DNA of 64,000 nt from Caenorhabditis remanei (GCF_010183535.1 NC_071331.1:6200001-6264000), one strand, 5' to 3'; numbered from the stretch's first letter, positions 1 through 12,894 are shown. Numbers and translations: made by a program. The notes: generated by a model from the sequence alone, not told the origin.

Positions 1-1265
1 CTCTTCATGTTCCCTTCAAAGAGCACTTTTCAATGGGGGGACCACCATTGAAATTTGCATTTATTCATTATTATTGCTTTGCTTCTCTTCCCTCTCTATG
101 TATGTTTCTCTTCAAACTAGTATTCCCTTTTGAACATTTCTTTTTCAATTTTCTTCTTTCCAAAATTCGAACGGATAGAATTTCAAATTAGCCCTTCTTT
201 TTTTGAGTCCGTTTTTTGTGTCCTCCTTTTTATCTCTTTTTTTGGTGCTCAAAAGAGCAAAAAGTGCAGTCGACCATGAATAATCTAATTAGGAACTTCT
301 AGTGTTTCTTGTCTTTTTTTGGAGGGAGACACAGAACTTTTTCGTTCTCTCAATTTTTCCACGTTATTTTCAATTCAGAACAATTTTGGAAAGTATGACT
401 TGGTTTTCGATGCAGTAGAAAAATAGCAAGACTTTGGTGTTCAAAACTTGGAGAAACAGCGGATAATTGTGGGAAAAATTCGATTTTTATTGCGAAAAAG
501 TCAAATTTTCGACTATGATTCAGTTGTTATTCTGAAAAATCATCAAAAATGTTCACATTTTTGATGCAAAATTGAAAAAATGTCGGTTTCATTTTATCTA
601 TAATACATTTCTCATTTTTTGGTAACTGTGAAGTTGATAGAATACGGTTATTGTTTTTCTGTGAGATGTTTCCTTATCTTTTTTTCACATTCCACATTGT
701 CACCATTACAAAAATCGGGCTTACGGCATTATGATTATTTGCGAATACAGTAAAATTTTTAATAGTTTCAAAAGTTGCTTTTATTCCATAGATTTCATAG
801 TTCAAACTATTCAGGAGTAATCTGATAATGTCTCAAAAATTTGTGATTGAGTTTCAATAATGCAGAAAATGTTATTATGCAACACAATATTATCTTTCAC
901 GGTTTCAAGTTTAAGTTTTCAACCAGATACAGAAAATTTTGTATTGATATGTTAACCGAATTTCGAAAAGTGAAAAACATTTAAAGGATTATTACGAATT
1001 TCAGTCGAATCAGTTCTAAAAAACGCAGAGTGTAAAACATTAATCATAAAGTAGTGTTCAACGTACCCCACAACTATTTGAGTATCATCTTCCATGGAGA
1101 CCTAAGAATATTCATGTGGTTTCCGCAACAGAAAACTTCCAATCTAGTTATTTTCTTCTGTAATTTCCTGTTTCTGTTGGCGAGTTTGGAACTTCTATAA
1201 CCATTAATACTGTTTCGATATTATCACATTTTGAAAGATTTTTGCCCGAATTCATTACTGAATAG

Positions 1266-1385
1266 CAGAGCTGTGCGGAAGTAAAATTTTTGAAAAAGGA
1301 AGAAGGAAGAAGGAAGAAGGAAGTAAAATTTTTGAAAAGGAAGAAGGAAGAAGAAAGTCGAAGGAAGGAATTCCGCACAGCTCTG
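1266..1385. mobile_element. hAT-type miniature element, 120 bp
   Basis: Terminal inverted repeats CAGAGCTGTGCGGAA / TTCCGCACAGCTCTG flanked by the exact 8-bp direct repeat CTGAATAG (1258-1265 and 1386-1393). The interior is a GGAAGAA microsatellite. An 8-bp duplication with CAG..CTG ends is the hAT hallmark. Confidence 0.85.
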
Positions 1386-1626
1386 CTGAATAGGTAAAAA
1401 TTTACTGACATTTTCAAAAAAATTGAAACTCGTTGATTGTAAGTCAAATTTCTTTTAAAAACCAAAAATTAGTAGTTCATACCGTTCTATTTCTTGTTAA
1501 TTAATCTGGTTTTTTTTCAAGTTTGAAATTGGAAACAAGTCAGTTTCACAGTGTTTACTTTTAATTTTAATTTCGATTCAAAGATATTGCACGACTTTCT
1601 CCTCTTTGTTTCTAATTTTGATTTTT

Positions 1627-1634
1627 CTGTTTCA
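1627..1634 (+). promoter_or_regulatory. CTGTTTCA box (putative 21U-RNA promoter core)
   Basis: Exact core in T-rich context, upstream region. A TGAT that fits the YRNT start motif ends 40 nt from the core start. Confidence 0.55.
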
Positions 1635-1821
1635 GATTGGTATTATCAGTTTTGACTGAAAATTGATGGTGGTCTTGTCACTTTTTTTCCGATTTTTGCT
1701 ACTTTTTTCATTCAATATTTCTGTTTCTGGGACTTGTTAAGCTATACACAGAATCTTCACTGATTCTTGCAAAATTACTACTGACTATCTGTTTTCAATC
1801 ATATGCTATCCGTTTTATTAC

Positions 1822-1829
1822 CTGTTTCA
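1822..1829 (+). promoter_or_regulatory. CTGTTTCA box
   Basis: Exact core, upstream region, 188 bp after the previous box. CATT (YRNT) ends at 1861, 39 nt from the core start. Confidence 0.55.
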
Positions 1830-2071
1830 TATTTCCTATTTGACGTAATTTCTGTGCCATTTATTTTGATTCTTTGAGAAAACTTTGAAATGAATTTTTC
1901 TCCCTTTTCAATATCCAAAAACTTCCCCAAAACCCCCTTAATGAGTGTCCCCCCAGTAAAAGTGAAGCAACCCAAACCCCCCCCCCCAAAAGTAATTGGT
2001 TAGTACATAGGAGGTCCATACACTATTTCAAGTACATCATGTCAGAATAGATTATCTCCTCACATCTAAGT

Positions 2072-2093
2072 CTCTCTCTCTCTCTCTCTCTCC
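2072..2093. repeat. CT microsatellite
   Basis: About eleven consecutive TC dinucleotides inside a pyrimidine-rich stretch ending TCCTTCC. Confidence 0.9.
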
Positions 2094-2342
2094 TTCCTAC
2101 CAGCTGGCTAATCTGTCATTATTAGGCAATGCGGGCGGGACCAGAAGTGTTAGAAGCGAGAGAGTTAGAGAGTGACAGAGAAATGTGTTAAGTGTTGGTA
2201 AATGTTCGAGAAAGTGTTTGGGGGGTGGAGATTAGTCAAGTGAACAAGCAACATTTTTTTGTTCATTCCTCCGATTTTTCTGCGTCTCTCGGTTCCTCAT
2301 GCTCTCTAGCTAGTTGGCAGTAATCTGTTTCTGTTTCCACTA

Positions 2343-2350
2343 CTGTTTCA
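2343..2350 (+). promoter_or_regulatory. CTGTTTCA box
   Basis: Exact core; the sequence just before it holds a near copy (CTGTTTCC at 2331). Confidence 0.5.
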
Positions 2351-3359
2351 TTGTGCTAATTACTGTTTCCGTTTTTTTTTCTTTGAGTTTTCAATTCCAT
2401 TTTATCTCTCTGAGAATTCCTACTCCTCCTTTCATCCCAATTAATTTGCCCCTAACCCAAATGGACTGTGAATAAGACGGGGGCGGAAGGAGGCAAAAAG
2501 AGGTGAACATGTGGTGGAGCTCATAGGATATGCGCATGTCCTATCCCCCTCTCTCTCCCCAACTGTTCGTTTTTCAATTGGTCCCTCTTCTTTCGATGTT
2601 AGTTAATTATCGTTTAGAAAAGGGGACTGTTAGGATGTTGAGAGGAGTTGTTGCATTTTTTGAAATTTATTGACTACTGAAAATCTAGAAAGAACTGTTT
2701 CTCGTTTCCTTGAATCTGAAAATGTTTTCTACAGAACAGTTTTCCTGCCGTTGTAATTTTTTACCTGATAAACTATTTTTTAGAAAAAAATAGTGTTCCT
2801 CCAAATTTGGCCGAGCATTGTCTTTTTATTCCTTTCATTTATTCATCATCTCGTCGCAACAGGAAAATTTTTTCACCGTTTCATGCTGAACTGAACAGAT
2901 CTAAAAGGTCCTGTTTTCAGTCTGTACATCGGAGACTGAACATTTAGAACGACGTATTTATTTTCTCATGTCTTTGAAACTGAAAATGTTTTTTTTTCAA
3001 GTAACATATATCTCGCCATTGAGCAATATTTTTAACGGATTAATTATTATTAGAAATTGGAGTTTTTCCACGTTTGGCATTGTCTTTTTATCCATTTTAT
3101 TTATTCATCATCTCGTCGCAACAGAAATTTTTCATTATTTTATGCTGAACTCAACAAATCTAGAATGTCCTGCTTTCAGCTTGCCGCAAAATTTTTTTTC
3201 CTGGTACTTTCGACTAATTGAAATGCGTTAAGCCATCAATAACTAAAATTTTCACTGTTTAATCACGTTTCTAACTACAATTAGATTTATTTATTTTGTT
3301 TCTGAGTATGTTCTCTTTTTACTGTATGTTCCCTTTTTTAAGACCGTATTCATTTGCAG

Positions 3360-3632
3360 CAGAGATGCACGAAAGTCTTGTCTTCCGCATTTCTCTAAAT
3401 TGTCTTCCGTGCATCACAGATGCATTCCAACAAAAATTTCGAACTCCAAATTTTATCAAAACTAATATTCAACGGGTTTTCTAGCTGAAATTTCTAAAAA
3501 TTATATCAGAAGCATTTGGAAAGCACTAATCTGTGCTAGAATATAAGATTTATCACTAAGTGAGAGAATGCGCAAACTTCTCATTTTCTTTTTTGCCGAT
3601 GCAAATTTCCTTCCGTCTTCCGTGCATCTCTT
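3360..3632. mobile_element. hAT-type miniature element, 273 bp
   Basis: Termini CAGAGATGCACGAAAG / CTTCCGTGCATCTCTT with near-identical flanks ATTTGCAG and ATTTGCAA (7 of 8). The CTTCCGTGCATC end is also repeated internally near 3407-3420. Confidence 0.65.
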
Positions 3633-3905
3633 ATTTGCAAATTGATAAACCGTTAATTTCTGTCGTAGAGAAAACTTGCAAAAGTTAGTAGCATCCCTAA
3701 TTTTCATACACTGTTTTTTTCATAATTTTCTACGGATGGTCAGAGTGTGTAAAAAAAAGTTATTATATTTCTCACTCATTTTATCTAAATTTTCTACTTC
3801 ATAATTTCCACCGTTTCATCTACATCGTTTCTACTTGATATAAGTTCTTCAATAGCTAATGTGTTATCTATATTTATTTGCTTCCATTCTTCCATGATTT
3901 TGAGA

Positions 3906-5214
3906 TTAAGACACACTCTCTGTGAAACTCGAGCATGGCGATGTACAGAAAAAAGTCAAACCGGTTTTTATGGGTTGGTATTATGCATAGTGGGTACCTA
4001 GACAACTAATAACACATTGGTCCATATTTCATTTGGCTCCGCCCCTACCGTCTAAAATAGCACCTATGGGAGGTGAAAATTCTTTAAAAAAATCTGTAAG
4101 TTTTTTCGATTAAATTTTGACGGGAACAAATAGAACACGTTATTTTAAGCATTTTTTGTGTTTTGACCATACTTTTAGCGCCTCATTTTCACCGATAAAA
4201 ATGTCATTTTTGTTAAATTTTCGGGTTTTTTTCAAACTTTTGTTTATAACTCAAAAAACTATTATTTGTTTGAATGAGATCTTTTTATATTCGGAATCTA
4301 CATGAAATTTGAAGTAATATAAGCAGTGTCCGGTCAAAAATCTCGGGGTACCTATTTTTGCTACAGAGCAAAATATGCAATTTTTTGAAAAATTTCAACG
4401 TACCCCTACTCATGGAGCAAAAATTCAATGTCGCCAAATCGTTTGAGATTTTGTCAGAATACTACACCAGATGTGATCTATTCAATCCCAAAATTTCAGC
4501 TCATCTGGTTCAATCCGCAGCTTTTTTGAAAATCACTATGTCAGTTTTCAGTGTTCCAACCGGAAAAAATTCCATCAACTTCGAGAGGCGGGGATCAAAC
4601 CGAATGAGCTGAAATTTTGGGATTGAATAGATCACATTTGGTGTAGTATTCTGACAAAATCTCAAACGATTTGGCGACATTGAATTTTTGCTCCATGAGT
4701 AGGGGGACGTTGAAATTTTTCAAAAAATTGCATATTTTGCTCTGTAGCAAAAATAGGTACCCCGAGATTTTTGACCGGACACTGCCTATATTACTTCAAA
4801 TTTCATGTAGATTCCGAATATAAAAAGATCTCATTCAAACAAACAATAGTTTTTTGAGTTATAAACAAAAGTTTGAAAAAAACCCGAAAATTTAACAAAA
4901 ATGACATTTTTATCGGTGAAAATGAGGCGCTAAAAGTCTGGTCAAAACACAAAAAATGCTTAAAATAACGTTTTCTATTTGTTCCCGTCAAAATTTAAAC
5001 GAAAAAACTTTCAGATTTTTTTTTAAGAATTTTCACCTCCCAGAGTGGCTATTTTAGACGGTAGGGGGCGGAGCCAAATGAAATATGGACCAATGTGTTA
5101 TTAGTTGTCTGGGTACCCACTATGCATAATACCAATCCATAAAAACCGGTTTGACTTTTTTCTGTACAGTGGGTAACAGCTCGAAGCTCGAGTTTCACAG
5201 GGAGTGTGTCTTAA
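3906..5214. mobile_element. long palindromic (foldback) element with TTAA ends, 1.3 kb
   Basis: The two halves are near-perfect reverse complements: GTACAGAAAAAAGTCAAACC near 3952 matches the complement near 5147-5166. Each outer end is TTAA followed by GACACACTC, so the element looks TTAA-flanked, as piggyBac-like insertions and the PALTTAA class of C. elegans repeats are. No transposase ORF; the two matching 62-codon ORFs are mirror artefacts. Confidence 0.85.
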
Positions 5215-5815
5215 CTGCTTCAATAAGAACATATATAAATTAACGTTCCTTGTGCAATCGATGTGACTTTTGATCTCGTTGCCAATCTTACTATCATTTC
5301 ACGTATTCAGCCTTTTCAGCGTTATCAAAAGTACTAAACTCGAATCTCATTACAATACCATATCTCTGATAATTAGCGATGTCTTCAAAACTTGCTTAAC
5401 TTTTGTATTTTTTACCGATTCAGTGTCACCATCTGTAGTCTTGTCAATTTTCCAAGTCGATCGATTCAAGTCGGTTAAACGGATTTTTTTTGAAACTTGA
5501 TTTAAAATCATATCCTTAAGAGTTTCATTTAATTTTTTTGATCTTATAGTTGGCAACTTTTACCTGGCATGTATGTGCTATCTGTTACCGTCCGAATCGG
5601 ACTATGATTCAAGTTAAATCAGTTACATGTGGGTTTTTCTGAGCATTTATCAGCTCAGTACAGTTCTTACAACTGCGCTCCACCGAAATCCTCTTGAGAA
5701 ATATCTCTTAATTTCGCATATTCATGTTCCTGTATTACACTTAAATTTTGCTTGTTTTTCTTGATCATTCAAATCTCAACCCTATCAGCTCATTCAATTA
5801 ATATCTGAAACAGAA

Positions 5816-5823
5816 AATATTCA
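5816..5823 (-). promoter_or_regulatory. CTGTTTCA box
   Basis: TGAAACAG on the + strand, followed by AAAATATTC; would drive transcription leftward. Confidence 0.55.
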
Positions 5824-6680
5824 CTAACTTTTACATTAACATTTCTTGAATTTGGCGGATTAGATACGATGAAGCAGACCCGTCCGCAAAAATAGGGCAA
5901 ACGGAAAAAAATCTGATTCCGAATTATTACTTCTTTTCATTGTAATTGTAAAAAAATACACCGACTTGTTCAAAACCCACTGTTATCTTATGCAAATGTA
6001 GAGCCAGAAAAATGTCAATATTAAAACATTGTTAAAGTTTTCTACGTATTCAGATTATAGGCCTAACATGATGTTATCGGAGCAAATCCCAACCCAAATT
6101 ACTTTATCTCGTGCTGAAGTTGCTCTTGAAATTTTATCAAAAGCTTCACAAATTTTGCAAAAATAAACAAAAAACTTTGTCAATCCCAGGACGGATCACT
6201 GTTTACCGATTTTAGCTTCTACTTAAACTACTTGACAGGTTTATGAAGGTTAGTATGTTCTAAGCTGGTTATAGTTTTTACAGTTTCCAACACTGGTTAC
6301 AACCATAATGATATTCATTGTTTTGATGGGTTTCACTTCAGCAAAACAGTTTTGAAAACTTTTACGCACATCGGATTTCTCGTTCTCATTGTCAGCTCTC
6401 CTGCCTCACGTCTACTCATTTTCTTTTACAACGAAGCACAGGTCAAAAAATAGTCGCTCACATATATTTTTTGAAATCATTAAACTTTAAAGCTTTCTGT
6501 CGCTGGAATGGACTTCTAACTGTTTTTTACCAGTTCCACTCTCTGCTCAAGTTACTGACTTCTTTAATTTTTAATAATATTTATTGCTCTTAGATTGAAA
6601 CTTAGATTTACATTGCTTAAGCAGTGCATAAAATCCATTTTGGATCACATAACGTTTTAGTTCCTGAAAACTGTTTTTGC

Positions 6681-6688
6681 CTGTTTCA
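6681..6688 (+). promoter_or_regulatory. CTGTTTCA box
   Basis: Exact core preceded by TTTTTGC; 126 bp before the next same-strand box. Confidence 0.55.
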
Positions 6689-6806
6689 TGAGCATTTTTG
6701 CTGGTTTCTTGGTGTTTGAGATAATTGTTTGGTTGATTTCCCATTGACTCAACATATTTTTGTTTGAGCGAATCAGTATTGAAACTTTTCAAAAACTCAA
6801 CTTTTA

Positions 6807-6814
6807 CTGTTTCA
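6807..6814 (+). promoter_or_regulatory. CTGTTTCA box
   Basis: Exact core after CTTTTA; pairs with the box at 6681. Confidence 0.55.
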
Positions 6815-7089
6815 ACTAAGTAGCTAACGATGATATCGGTTACTCTTCTGTTTTTTGAACGATTATCATTTTTTCCCATTAAGTTATTGATCAATCTAGG
6901 CTATCCAAAATTGACTTGAAGACGACAGTGTTTGTTTTCCACCAGGCGTTCTTCTTTGCCACGCAATCAAAACTTATCAGTTTTTCCCGCTCTATTTCAT
7001 ACGTTACCAATTCATCGTAAGATTTTCTTGAGATAGCATTTTGAGATATTGCCAGATAAGATGAATTTTGATACGTCCAATCACAGCTT

Positions 7090-7097
7090 CTGTTTCA
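7090..7097 (+). promoter_or_regulatory. CTGTTTCA box
   Basis: Exact core, upstream region, followed by an A/T-rich stretch. Confidence 0.55.
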
Positions 7098-8013
7098 TCC
7101 ATGCTTCAAAAAAACTTTTGGTTAATTTTTTGGTAAATCTTCCACGGTTATTGAAAAAATTCCTTTGAAACTCACAATTATTGGTGACATCTCATTTTTC
7201 AAGTGACATCTTACAATAATATGACAGTTCAATAGAATATCTCAATATTCCGAATTAACAAAACCATGTTTTTCTCGGATTCACATTGGTTGGTTAACCA
7301 AGTGGAACAAGGTGACGGTAATGTGATAATAGTTTATATATTTAATGTTCTTGGAAGTTCATAAAATATGCGCCTCTTCTATTTTGTAATAGTCCATATT
7401 TTTGCGAGTATTCCCCCAACATTTTCCCACCATTCTTCTCCTTCTTTCCCCAAAAAATCTGTCCTCTAATACTTTCGGAGATTCCCCCCTTCTCTGGGGG
7501 GTCGAGCCTCTTCCGAAATTGTTTGTTTAATTAAAATTTGCTATGTGTGACACACAAACATCCCTCTGCCCCCTTGTTTCCATAAGATAGACACACAGCA
7601 CATGTATACATGTACTTGAGGGCGAGCAAAGGCATGCCTTTTGCCATTTTTCAAGAAGTTTGTCTCATTTTTGTTTTGTTTCTTTTCGGTACATGTTTTT
7701 GATGGGTTTGTTATAGAGAGAAGAGGGTGGATTAGTTTGGTACGGGGGGTACTGCTCTTTTTCACTTTTTTTTCATTTTCCTCGCCTGAAAGAGTGGAAG
7801 TAAAGTCAAGTCACAGTTTTTCTGTTAGGAATTTTTTGAAACTGATAAAATAATTTTTGTTTCAAAACATTTAGAAATTTGAAAATTTTCATTCAGTTAT
7901 GTTGATCCAACGATTTTTCGTGTTCAATTCAACTTAATTTATTGAATCGAAACTGTACCTGAGAATGACGAACAATCTCTCCGTTACCCTACCAAATTCT
8001 AATGACTGAAAAT

Positions 8014-8355
8014 CATACTTGCAAAATATCGGCCCGGCCCGGCTCGGCCCGTCGGCGCGGGCCGGTAGAGAAAGTTGCCGGCCCGGCCCGGCCCGGTCGG
8101 CCCGGAGTCAAAAAATGAGCACAATTTTTTCACAAAATTTTTCGAAATTTTTTGAAATTTTCGTCAAAAATAGTCAAAAATCCTATGTAAACTTGAGTTT
8201 TATCGATATGTAAAAACATAGTCGAAAATTCGACTTTTTTGTGAAAAAATCAAAATAATTTCAAAAAAATTCAAATTTTCAAATTTTTGTACTGTGACCC
8301 GGGCCGGTGAAAATTCTCAAATCGGCCCGGCCCGGCCCGGCCCGTTGCAAGTATG
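8014..8355. mobile_element. hAT-type miniature element, GGCCCGG-tipped, 342 bp
   Basis: Termini CATACTTGCAA / TTGCAAGTATG inside the exact 8-bp target duplication CTGAAAAT (8006-8013, 8356-8363). Subterminal GGCCCGG repeats flank an AT-rich core containing ATAGTCGAAAATTCGACTTTT. Reference copy of the family in this window. Confidence 0.88.
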
Positions 8356-8586
8356 CTGAAAATTATTTGAAAAGTGTTCAGAAAATTAAAAAATGAGACT
8401 GTAATATGAACTATGAATAAAGCAGCAACGTTATAAAATTGTATTCTTTTAAGGTTTCAATAAAACAGTGAAACGATTTTTCAAATATTCAAAGTTACTA
8501 ACTTCATTTCATAGAAATTGTTGTTCAACTTTATATTTTTCAGTTTATAAACTTATCCGACTTAAAATTTTGCATTACTATACATA

Positions 8587-8594
8587 CTGTTTCA
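8587..8594 (+). promoter_or_regulatory. CTGTTTCA box
   Basis: Exact core after TACATA, 230 bp right of the 8.0-kb transposon. Confidence 0.55.
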
Positions 8595-9535
8595 AGACTT
8601 TGACATTATTAATCGTTATATTGTAGAAAACAATGATCAGATTTTTCCGTCGATTTGATTTATTTCTCATTGATTTCCTCATGGAGTCACAATTGCTGAG
8701 TATTTCTGTTAGAAACCTTTGTAAGTACTTGATGTTCTCCGGATGAGTTTTCTGGTTCCCGTTTTATTACTTGACATATTTTGTGCTGTTTTGCAAATTA
8801 CCAAAAGGAACATTATAATTGTGTTGGGACAATTTCTGTTATTTTTTATATTCTCACTAATATGTTTTGGCATTTAACTAAATTAAACTTTAGTAAAACA
8901 GGAACTCTATTCGAGAACTGCTTATAAAAACTAAAAATAGACTTTCACTTAGTTTTGATTCATCTGAAAGGGTTGACCAGATCTTGACAATTATTATGTA
9001 CGTAATAATTTTACGCTTCTTCAATCCAATCTTCTTCTTTATTCTTCTTGTCAAATTCTAGATCACCGCTCACTAATTTCAGTTTATCGCAATAGGTCCC
9101 CACCCCAACCAGATCTGCCGCCTCGTGAGGGCTTGATCAGGTCTCCAGTGTCCACTGTTGATTTTTTAAAGTCAAAAAATATATTAACAATTTGTAAATT
9201 GTAAATTAAGTTAAGAATTCGCCAAAGAAGTAGTGAAGACCGATTCAAAGATTTTTCAACAAATCATGAAAACGGTAGAAAATAAGGTAATTTTATACTT
9301 CCCATCCTACCTATTCAGCTACAGTTTTTTCGATGGCATTGGGTTTTCAAATAAATCTCGCAAATATATGACTAGTCTGAAATAGTGAAAAACCGGGAAG
9401 CTCTAAACCACAATCCGTATCACAGAATTATTATAAGGAAGGTTTTTTGTCAGTGCTTCTGTTATAATCCCATTTTGGAAAGGAATACCAATAGGAACAA
9501 GACATCGAACCAAATAATAGTATTCTGAAACAGTA

Positions 9536-9543
9536 AAACGAAA
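9536..9543 (-). promoter_or_regulatory. CTGTTTCA box
   Basis: TGAAACAG followed by TAAAACG, minus orientation. Confidence 0.55.
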
Positions 9544-10754
9544 TTTTTGAAGTTATTCTTGACTTTCCAGTGTTTTATCCGAAATTACTTCTTGTAATAC
9601 ATATTTTTTTTACATATTTCCTGTTCCCATCCCCCATCTACCCAAAATCTATAAATCCAAAGGAAGCCCTAAAATTAATCCCTCAACCCTCTATTTCTCC
9701 GAAAGCGTCAACTCACTTCAGTTTCTCTCTCTCTCTACTTTTTGAAGGGACCACTGGAGGTCTTCTCAGGTTTCATTGTCTCTTCTTTTCTCCCTTTTAT
9801 TTTTATTTTTCAACTGAAAACTAGTTTTTACTAGTTCTTTTTTCTTGAAAACTTCGAAAATCTAGGCAAGGAATGTCGGAAATGAAAGTTGTGCATTTTT
9901 ACTGAAATTTCGAAACAGTTCAAAAAGTCAAAAATGTAAAAGTTTGATGAGTCCGTTTCAATTTGTTTCGGATTTTAAAATAACTTTAGCTGAAACTATC
10001 AAGAATCCGTCATAATATCCCAGCTGGCTTCTAGTAGCCTTATTTTTATTTGATGTTTCTTCCTCGTATATGTAAATCCCCTCTTTAGTATATTTTTTAC
10101 CCCGGGACATATTGTAACTGGACGTTTCGAAACCAGAACGTTTCGACGCTAAACGTGAACAACTACACTGAAAGATTTTTCAGTATATTTTTTAACGTTT
10201 AATAACAAAATGTCTCGATTTCCATTTATCTGCTTTCAAAATTTCCCGGACGACACTTTTTCCATTCATAAATCTTTCCGCGACACTATCCTCCCGGTGA
10301 TCTCGAACACCAAACAATATTACTGTTTGTTCTTTAACATATCACGAGAAGGTACTTTTTTTTGTTGATAATATGTGAACTTTTCTACCATGGATTTATT
10401 TAATTCTCGAAATTAGTTTTCTACTTTATCAAATCTATTTGAAACGTACTAAAGATGCAATCGGTCCCTTTTAACGAAAAAATCTAAACCATTTCACCTT
10501 CACTGTTTGCTCACAGAATAAAAAACGAAATGTCGAATTTAACGACAATTCGAATGGTTCGAATATGTCACTCTTCCAAAGAATCATAAAAATGTGAAAT
10601 AGTTCATTTTTATTTGCATATCTGTATTTTTTACGTCTTTGGCGTGATTTATGGCCCGTGATTTTCAGTCGTTTTCAGTCGTTACAAACTGCTTTTGATA
10701 AAACAGAAAATAAACAGCTAGTGTTTTAAAAATTTGTTTCACACACATATTAGT

Positions 10755-10877
10755 TCGGGCCAGTTCTTATAACTGCGCTCCACCGAAATGCTCTGGAAAA
10801 ATGTCTCTTTTTCTCTGAGTCTTTCAATATCGCACTTAATTTTCTTCGGATTCGATAGAGCGCGGTTGTAAGAAGCG
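10755..10877. repeat. inverted dispersed repeat
   Basis: GTTCTTATAACTGCGCTCC at the left and GAGCGCGGTTGTAAGAAGC at the right. The left end is also present at about 5661-5692 as a solo copy. Confidence 0.6.
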
Positions 10878-10915
10878 TTCCGTGTTGATTCATCTAAAAA
10901 CTATAGTCAATGTTC

Positions 10916-10923
10916 CTGTTTCA
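10916..10923 (+). promoter_or_regulatory. CTGTTTCA box
   Basis: Exact core after TGTTC, just right of the inverted repeat at 10.8 kb. Confidence 0.5.
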
Positions 10924-11226
10924 TTGTGGACATAACATTTGCCTTTTTTCACTCGATTTGCTTTTGATTTTTTTTCTTATTCTCATCTCTTGTTCTCTGC
11001 CTTGTGCAACTTTTTTTCTGCTACATATCCTAAAAGTTGTAATCATGACAAATCATTCGGCGGATGACTGAATTTCGCTTACCTTCGATTTGAAACTGAT
11101 AATTTTCCAATTTACCATAATTTTCTGTTCCATATTGGATAGAATTTTCAGCTCATGTTGAGATTTTTGATCTCTGAAATCCTTGTATCTGTTTGATGAT
11201 TCTCCAGGCTGATAATTACTTTGAAT

Positions 11227-11508
11227 CATATTTGCAAAATATCGGCCCGGCCGGTAGAGAAAGTTGCCGGCCCGGACCGGAGTCAAAAAATAAGCACAAT
11301 TTTTTCACAAAATTTTTCGAAATTTTTTGAAATTTTCATCAAAAATAGTCAAAAATCCTATTTAAAGTTGAGTTTTATCGATATGTAAAAACATAGTCGA
11401 AAATTCGACTTTTTTGCGAAAAAATCAAATAAATTTTCAAAAAAATTCAAAATTTCAAATTTTGTACCGGTGAAAATTCTCAAATCGGCCCGTCCCGTAG
11501 CAAGTATG
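11227..11508. mobile_element. second copy of the GGCCCGG-tipped hAT-type element, 282 bp
   Basis: Termini CATATTTGCAA / GCAAGTATG with exact 8-bp duplication CTTTGAAT (11219-11226, 11509-11516). The core matches the 8.0-kb copy closely; the GC arms are shorter. Confidence 0.85.
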
Positions 11509-11625
11509 CTTTGAATACTCTATGTTGTCCTAAAGACTATATTATCAATTCACAATTTTCTGCAGAAAAAAGTTTGTCACGTCTAACAGCGGTGGTAGCG
11601 ATGAAAACTATAATATTTATGCAAG

Positions 11626-11640
11626 GGGGGGGGGGGGGCG
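11626..11640. repeat. poly-G tract
   Basis: An uninterrupted G run after GCAAG, ending in CGTGG. Unusual in AT-rich sequence; on the other strand it creates a Pro-rich ORF artefact. Confidence 0.85.
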
Positions 11641-11848
11641 TGGCGGATTTGAATTTATTTTTTAAAAAATTTTCACATTCCATTAGTAAATTTACATTTT
11701 CGGCATCTGGCTTCCTCGTTCGCATACTCAAGTTTTGACATTGATACTTTGTTTTCTAATTCTTGTTAGTAATATCAGCAAAAAACCAAAAAATTCTTGG
11801 TCTAACAGTCGGACTAGCTGGAAATTTCAGTTCGCATGTCAAATATTT

Positions 11849-11856
11849 CTGTTTCA
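11849..11856 (+). promoter_or_regulatory. CTGTTTCA box, duplicated block copy A
   Basis: Exact core within ATTTCTGTTTCATGACT, shared with 12402. TGTT (YRNT) ends at 11890, 41 nt from the core start, a plausible 21U start. Confidence 0.6.
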
Positions 11857-12401
11857 TGACTTTTCCAATATTATGAACAAATTTTGTGTTTCATAACTGT
11901 GTTTTAAAACGGTAAAGATTTCCAATTAAATGATCTTCAATATGATTCAAGATCAAATCAAGCGTTTGGGCTAAGTATCCACAATTTATTATTGAAAAGT
12001 CATTTTTGGAAGATGGGGTCAGTCTACTAAATTTGTCCCAAGTCAGTTTGGTTCTACGACGTTCGTATCAGTCGGATTAATTAACTGGGCAGGGTAATAT
12101 CATATTCAAAACAGTTTATTTTTTGCAACTGTTCGGAAAATTTTCGACAACATATTTGCATTCCTCAGGACGATTTTCGTGTTTCGATCTGAAATTTGGG
12201 TCATTTGACTCACTTTCACTGTCCAAATTATGATAGACAGACTAGAATAGTGGATCTTTATTGAAAATCTTAAGTTTCAAGTCGGGATTTTAAAGATATT
12301 ATGTGATACAATGTCAATTCTTCGTTCGCTGGCGTAACAAAACAACAAAAAATGCTTCATCTAACAGTCAGTCTATTTCTCAGTTCACGTGTCCAAAATT
12401 T

Positions 12402-12409
12402 CTGTTTCA
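12402..12409 (+). promoter_or_regulatory. CTGTTTCA box, duplicated block copy B
   Basis: Paralogue of 11849. TGGT (YRNT) ends at 12443, again 41 nt from the core start although the sequence between has diverged. Confidence 0.6.
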
Positions 12410-12563
12410 TGACTGTTTTCTGAAGAACTAAAGAGTTTTTGGTTTAATACATCTTGCGGTAGTAATGGTAAGGTTTGTGAGAATTTACTTATGAAAACAA
12501 GATCCTTCTGACTAATTTTCTTCCAATTTTCATCACAGTCTGAAACAATTGATTTATTTGTTA

Positions 12564-12571
12564 CTGTTTCA
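12564..12571 (+). promoter_or_regulatory. CTGTTTCA box
   Basis: Exact core after TTTGTTA, 160 bp after copy B. Confidence 0.55.
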
Positions 12572-12894
12572 GATCATTTACGAAATTTTTGCTACTTTGA
12601 TAGGTTAAATTGTTTGTTTCGCTAGTATTTCGATATTTCTAAAATGAAAACCGTTTCAATATGATTAAAATGTCTTCAATATTCTGAACGAATGTTGCGG
12701 TTCAAAATAATGCTTTAAAAACGGTAAAGATTACCAATTCATTCAACAAAAGGTATCATAACGCAACTTTCGCTGAGGTCGTATCAAAAATAATGATTCA
12801 AGGATCTAGAAATTTTTTGTTCAGAGCACCATTATTTGCTACAAAATATCACGTTTACAAAATTTCAAATCAGGCGTTAGTATCATCGGAGACA

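Noticed and set aside
4117..4991. Matching 62-codon ORFs on + and - strands
   Set aside because: Same cause: the arms of the 3.9-kb palindrome.
6571..6894. 107-codon minus-strand ORF
   Set aside because: No domain or codon pattern; contains two CTGTTTCA boxes on the opposite strand and looks like AT-rich chance ORF.
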